Shown here piece after piece: positions 50,237 to 52,109 of a DNA stretch of 52,109 nt. The stretch spans positions 1 to 52,109 of the forward strand of contig CANRQE010000011.1 in the NCBI GenBank assembly GCA_947632705.1, in the 5' to 3' direction. The notes beneath the pieces are model-generated. The model saw only the letters and a list, made by a program, of their open reading frames with translations. It had not been told where the DNA came from and searched no databases. The DNA is from an uncultured Coprococcus sp. Its GTDB lineage: Bacteria > Bacillota > Clostridia > Lachnospirales > Lachnospiraceae. Made by a program: the position numbers and the translations under genes. The stretch's first letter is position 1. Every line of letters begins with the position of its first letter.

Positions 50237-51397
50237 TTATACATTTTCGGATATACCATAATCTGTAAGCAACAGTTTTAATTTGTGTATTTCTTTTTCC
50301 ATCAAAGCATGTTCCTTTTCCATTTGCTCAGTCTTTTCAGTAAGCTGCCTTTTTTCCTGTATCAGCTGTACATTTTCGCAGGAGAGCTGTTTCTTCTCAC
50401 CGAGGAGCTGTTTCTTTTCACCGAGGAGCCGTTTCTTCTCACCGAGGAGTCGTTCCTTCTCACCAAGGAGCCGTTCCTTCTCGCCGAGGAGTCGCTCTTT
50501 CTCCTTCAGCATTTCCTCCCGCTGATTGGCCAGAACATCAATTTCTTCCTGCATCTCGTCCATCATGTATTTGGTTGTGTTCACATCCAGCATATGTAAT
50601 TCTTCCGAAAACATATTCATCACCCTTTCCGTACTGCAGCACAGCCTGTAAATATCCTCATACATGGGCTTGAATTCCGGATATGATGTGAGCAGCTTCA
50701 CGATCTCCTCCGGATCATCCATACTAAAGAACCATAGCCATGCATCCGCTTTGCTTCTGATAGCCTTATTGTGCATGTTCGCTTTAAAAATGTCAAGCGA
50801 TAGAAACAGGTAATTCTGCAAAAGATTCAGCTGGATGCCCGTATCCGATACCGGTCTGACAGTATGCATATAAACATCCGGGAAATTATGGAAAACTGCA
50901 GGACTTCGTTCAAAGATCACAATTATATATACCGGCTTGATATCCTTATAATTTGCCTCCTTATCAATTCCCCTCACTCGTTTGTATTGCCGTAAGAGCA
51001 GATCAGCCGAATAGCAGGCGGCCCTTTCTCCCGGAAATTTGTACCCGATTTTTTGCACCTCAATGTTGGCGATACTGTGGTCTTCAAGCTCCACCACAAT
51101 ATCTGTGATTAATAGGGCACTATCTGCCGTAATTCTGGTGGTATCATTGGGCAGAACTTTTAGAACCTTTATCTCCTGCCCAAGCATTTCAGATAGGAAG
51201 CTGCCCAAACGTTCCGGATAATATTCCGGATTCAGAATTTCTTTAAAAAAGGAATCATAGAGTATTCTGACGCCTTTGTTACCCGTGCAGAAGTCCAGAA
51301 ATTCCTCCTGTTGTTCCTTTCGCCAGGACGAGAACATGGCATACAGATGCTTCCTGTTCTGTATTTCCGAAAGAATTTCCTCTCTGCTTCTGATCAT
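50237..51397 (-). CDS. Rpn-type PD-(D/E)XK nuclease family protein
   Basis: A protein of 386 residues from the ATG, in the recombination-promoting nuclease/putative transposase group. The nuclease core is seen in ILYDSFFKEILNPEYYPERL, LPNDTTRITADSALLITDIVVEL with Asp 99, and IANIEVQKIGY with Glu 113, Gln 115 and Lys 116, followed by GERAACYSADLLLRQYKR. Residues about 285-375 are a charged coiled coil built on a seven-residue repeat (KERLLGE). The reading frame continues in the upstream direction without stop for LQNDLKQYFP, to an ACG at 51431-51433 that has a perfect AAAGGAGG seven bases before it; that is probably the true or ancestral start, adding 12 residues. No transposon ends were found. 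Confidence 0.85.
   Translation of the reverse strand: MIRSREEILSEIQNRKHLYAMFSSWRKEQQEEFLDFCTGNKGVRILYDSFFKEILNPEYYPERLGSFLSEMLGQEIKVLKVLPNDTTRITADSALLITDIVVELEDHSIANIEVQKIGYKFPGERAACYSADLLLRQYKRVRGIDKEANYKDIKPVYIIVIFERSPAVFHNFPDVYMHTVRPVSDTGIQLNLLQNYLFLSLDIFKANMHNKAIRSKADAWLWFFSMDDPEEIVKLLTSYPEFKPMYEDIYRLCCSTERVMNMFSEELHMLDVNTTKYMMDEMQEEIDVLANQREEMLKEKERLLGEKERLLGEKERLLGEKKRLLGEKKQLLGEKKQLSCENVQLIQEKRQLTEKTEQMEKEHALMEKEIHKLKLLLTDYGISENV
50381..50503. repeat. 21-bp tandem repeat inside the Rpn gene
   Basis: Five full units plus a partial sixth start at 50381, 50402, 50423, 50444, 50465 and 50486. Each encodes seven residues of the type KERLLGE or KKQLLGE on the minus strand. Units differ by single bases, mostly silent or Arg/Gln/Lys changes. 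Confidence 0.9.
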
Positions 51398-51430
51398 GGG
51401 AAAATACTGTTTTAAATCATTTTGTAAGCT

Positions 51431-51448
51431 CGTAAAATTTCCTCCTTT
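51431..51448 (-). promoter_or_regulatory. Ribosome-binding site with ACG in start position (Rpn gene)
   Basis: On the minus strand AAAGGAGG is followed seven bases later by ACG, in frame with the nuclease protein. This is the best-placed ribosome-binding site in the region, yet no ATG, GTG or TTG follows it. The ATG at 51397 has no comparable site. Confidence 0.7.
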
Positions 51449-51519
51449 GATAATTGTTTATTTGTGCATAAAAAACAATGCAGGCCTTTGCGTAAGGCCG
51501 ATAAATCCGTTTGGAAAAA

Positions 51520-51721
51520 TGTCAGAAGAGTCTGACGACAGGCTATAAAAGCATAGATATAAGAATAATAGAGCCATAGGATAGAAACCTGTATCCTGAT
51601 AGATACCGGTTACAAATCAGACTAGCATATCCTGATTGATATTGCAATATATAAAAATGCAATTCAGGACATTTAAGAAAAAATCACTTTTTTAAAATCA
51701 AAATGCAATTCTGCATTTTTT
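51520..51721. other. AT-rich gene-free stretch with short inverted repeats
   Basis: No coding frame is convincing between the Rpn gene and 51988. The stretch holds GTCAGA-AGAG-TCTGAC (about 51521-51536) and AAAATGCA-ATTC-TGCATTTT (51700-51719) followed by T. Its A+T content looks higher than in the flanking genes. The words ATGCAATT and CCTGAT(T/A)GAT recur. No promoter for the flanking genes could be fixed here. Confidence 0.5.
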
Positions 51722-51852
51722 AGTGCCGAAAATGCATGAAATGTCATCCGCACAAGCTGTCAGACACAGGCCGGTAATGGTTGTGATTTTGTAAAACTGC
51801 AACTTAACATAAAAAATATAATTTTTTTATGAATTATATTGAAAATATAAAA

Positions 51853-51883
51853 AGATAGAGATAAAATGTAAATATCTCTATCT
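51853..51883. repeat. Perfect 11-bp inverted repeat upstream of the last gene
   Basis: AGATAGAGATA (51853-51863) and TATCTCTATCT (51873-51883) are separated by 9 bases. A T-rich tract follows on the minus strand, so a minus-strand terminator is possible, but no minus-strand gene feeding it is seen. An operator or leader hairpin for the gene at 51988 is equally possible. Confidence 0.6.
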
Positions 51884-51987
51884 ATGTAAAAACGTAAGAA
51901 ACTGCAACTGGGTAAACATAATTCTTTCAGAAAATTCTTGAGAGAAATTTAGTTCAGATAGATAAATAAGGTAAAGGGGTATATGAA

Positions 51988-52109
51988 ATGAGACATTTTA
52001 AAACAAAAACAAAAGTATTTATTTCACTGATCATGTGTTTCTGCATGATTGCAACAATCCTGGGTACAAATGGTCTGAGCTTTATATCGACAAAAGCGGC
52101 ATCATCTGC
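51988..52109 (+). CDS. Start of a secreted protein (cut by window end)
   Basis: The first 40 codons of a gene that runs off the window. They encode a signal peptide: a basic start (RHFKTKTK), a hydrophobic core (VFISLIMCFCMIATILG) and a likely cleavage region after FISTKAASS. AAAGGGG lies 8 bases before the ATG. Another ATG at 51983 is followed at once by a stop. The product is unknown because the mature part is outside the window; the 11-bp inverted repeat and a long gene-free region lie upstream. Confidence 0.75.
   Translation, partial: MRHFKTKTKVFISLIMCFCMIATILGTNGLSFISTKAASS

Noticed and set aside
50381..50503. Regular 21-bp repeat as a CRISPR array
   Set aside because: Units are directly adjacent without spacers and encode a protein repeat in frame.
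50283..50525. Plus-strand frames over the repeat that read as SR-like repeats (FSPRSRS units)
   Set aside because: They are the antisense of the KERLLGE coiled-coil repeat; no ribosome-binding site, and the minus-strand nuclease protein is clearly real.

Overview
The window reads as chromosomal DNA of a Gram-positive anaerobe of the Clostridia, most likely a Lachnospiraceae-type gut bacterium. The evidence is AGGAGG ribosome-binding sites, a rpmG-secE-nusG-rplK-rplA cluster with Firmicute-type L1 leader motifs, a short zinc-type L33, a RelQ-type alarmone synthetase, LCP and Wzm/Wzt-type surface-glycan genes, ferredoxin-dependent IorAB, and many nucleotide-signalling proteins. I cannot name the species from sequence alone.

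Left part (1-16.7 kb): a soluble LacI-like/GGDEF fusion; tRNA-Gly(CCC) on the minus strand; a cell-wall amidase with an SH3 domain; a DNA glycosylase; a DUF3810-type membrane protein; murI; an AIM24/TIGR00266 protein; a TetR regulator divergent from an O-acetylhomoserine sulfhydrylase; an EAL phosphodiesterase with a dead GGDEF domain; a PurF-like protein without the amidotransferase cysteine; a small membrane/SseB cluster; then the translation cluster rpmG-secE-nusG-rplK-rplA, with an L1-type leader hairpin before both rplK and rplA.

Middle (16.7-28.1 kb): mostly single metabolic and transport genes with clear promoters and terminators: a phenylacetate-CoA ligase, a membrane glycerophosphodiesterase, a cation diffusion facilitator, a PutP-type symporter, a branched-chain aminotransferase, and a heterodimeric ABC exporter with one degenerate and one canonical ATPase site.

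Surface-glycan locus (28.6-37.9 kb): an LCP glycan ligase with its own promoter is followed by two glycosyltransferases, a stand-alone domain protein related to the C-terminal half of a HAD-type hydrolase, an ABC-2 permease, an ATPase with an unusual N-terminal membrane anchor and long linker, and the full-length HAD-type protein. The order suggests that a polysaccharide is built in the cytoplasm, exported by the ABC pair and attached to the wall by the LCP protein.

Right part (38-52.1 kb): tRNA-Arg(ACG), whose promoter lies in the end of the pncC/cinA-like gene; relQ; a methyltransferase-like protein; a sigma/anti-sigma/vWA-lipoprotein operon; iorAB, which could form aryl-acetyl-CoA in parallel with the phenylacetate-CoA ligase; a membrane GGDEF cyclase; a membrane-anchored amidase; an unrecognised protein with a long central hydrophobic hairpin; a PD-(D/E)XK (Rpn-type) protein with a 21-bp repeat coiled coil and an apparent ACG start; an AT-rich gene-free stretch rich in hairpins; and the start of a secreted protein cut by the window edge. 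No CRISPR array, integrase or complete insertion sequence was seen. The least explained items are the protein at 48857-50128, the PurF-like protein, the membrane-anchored export ATPase and the ACG start of the Rpn gene.
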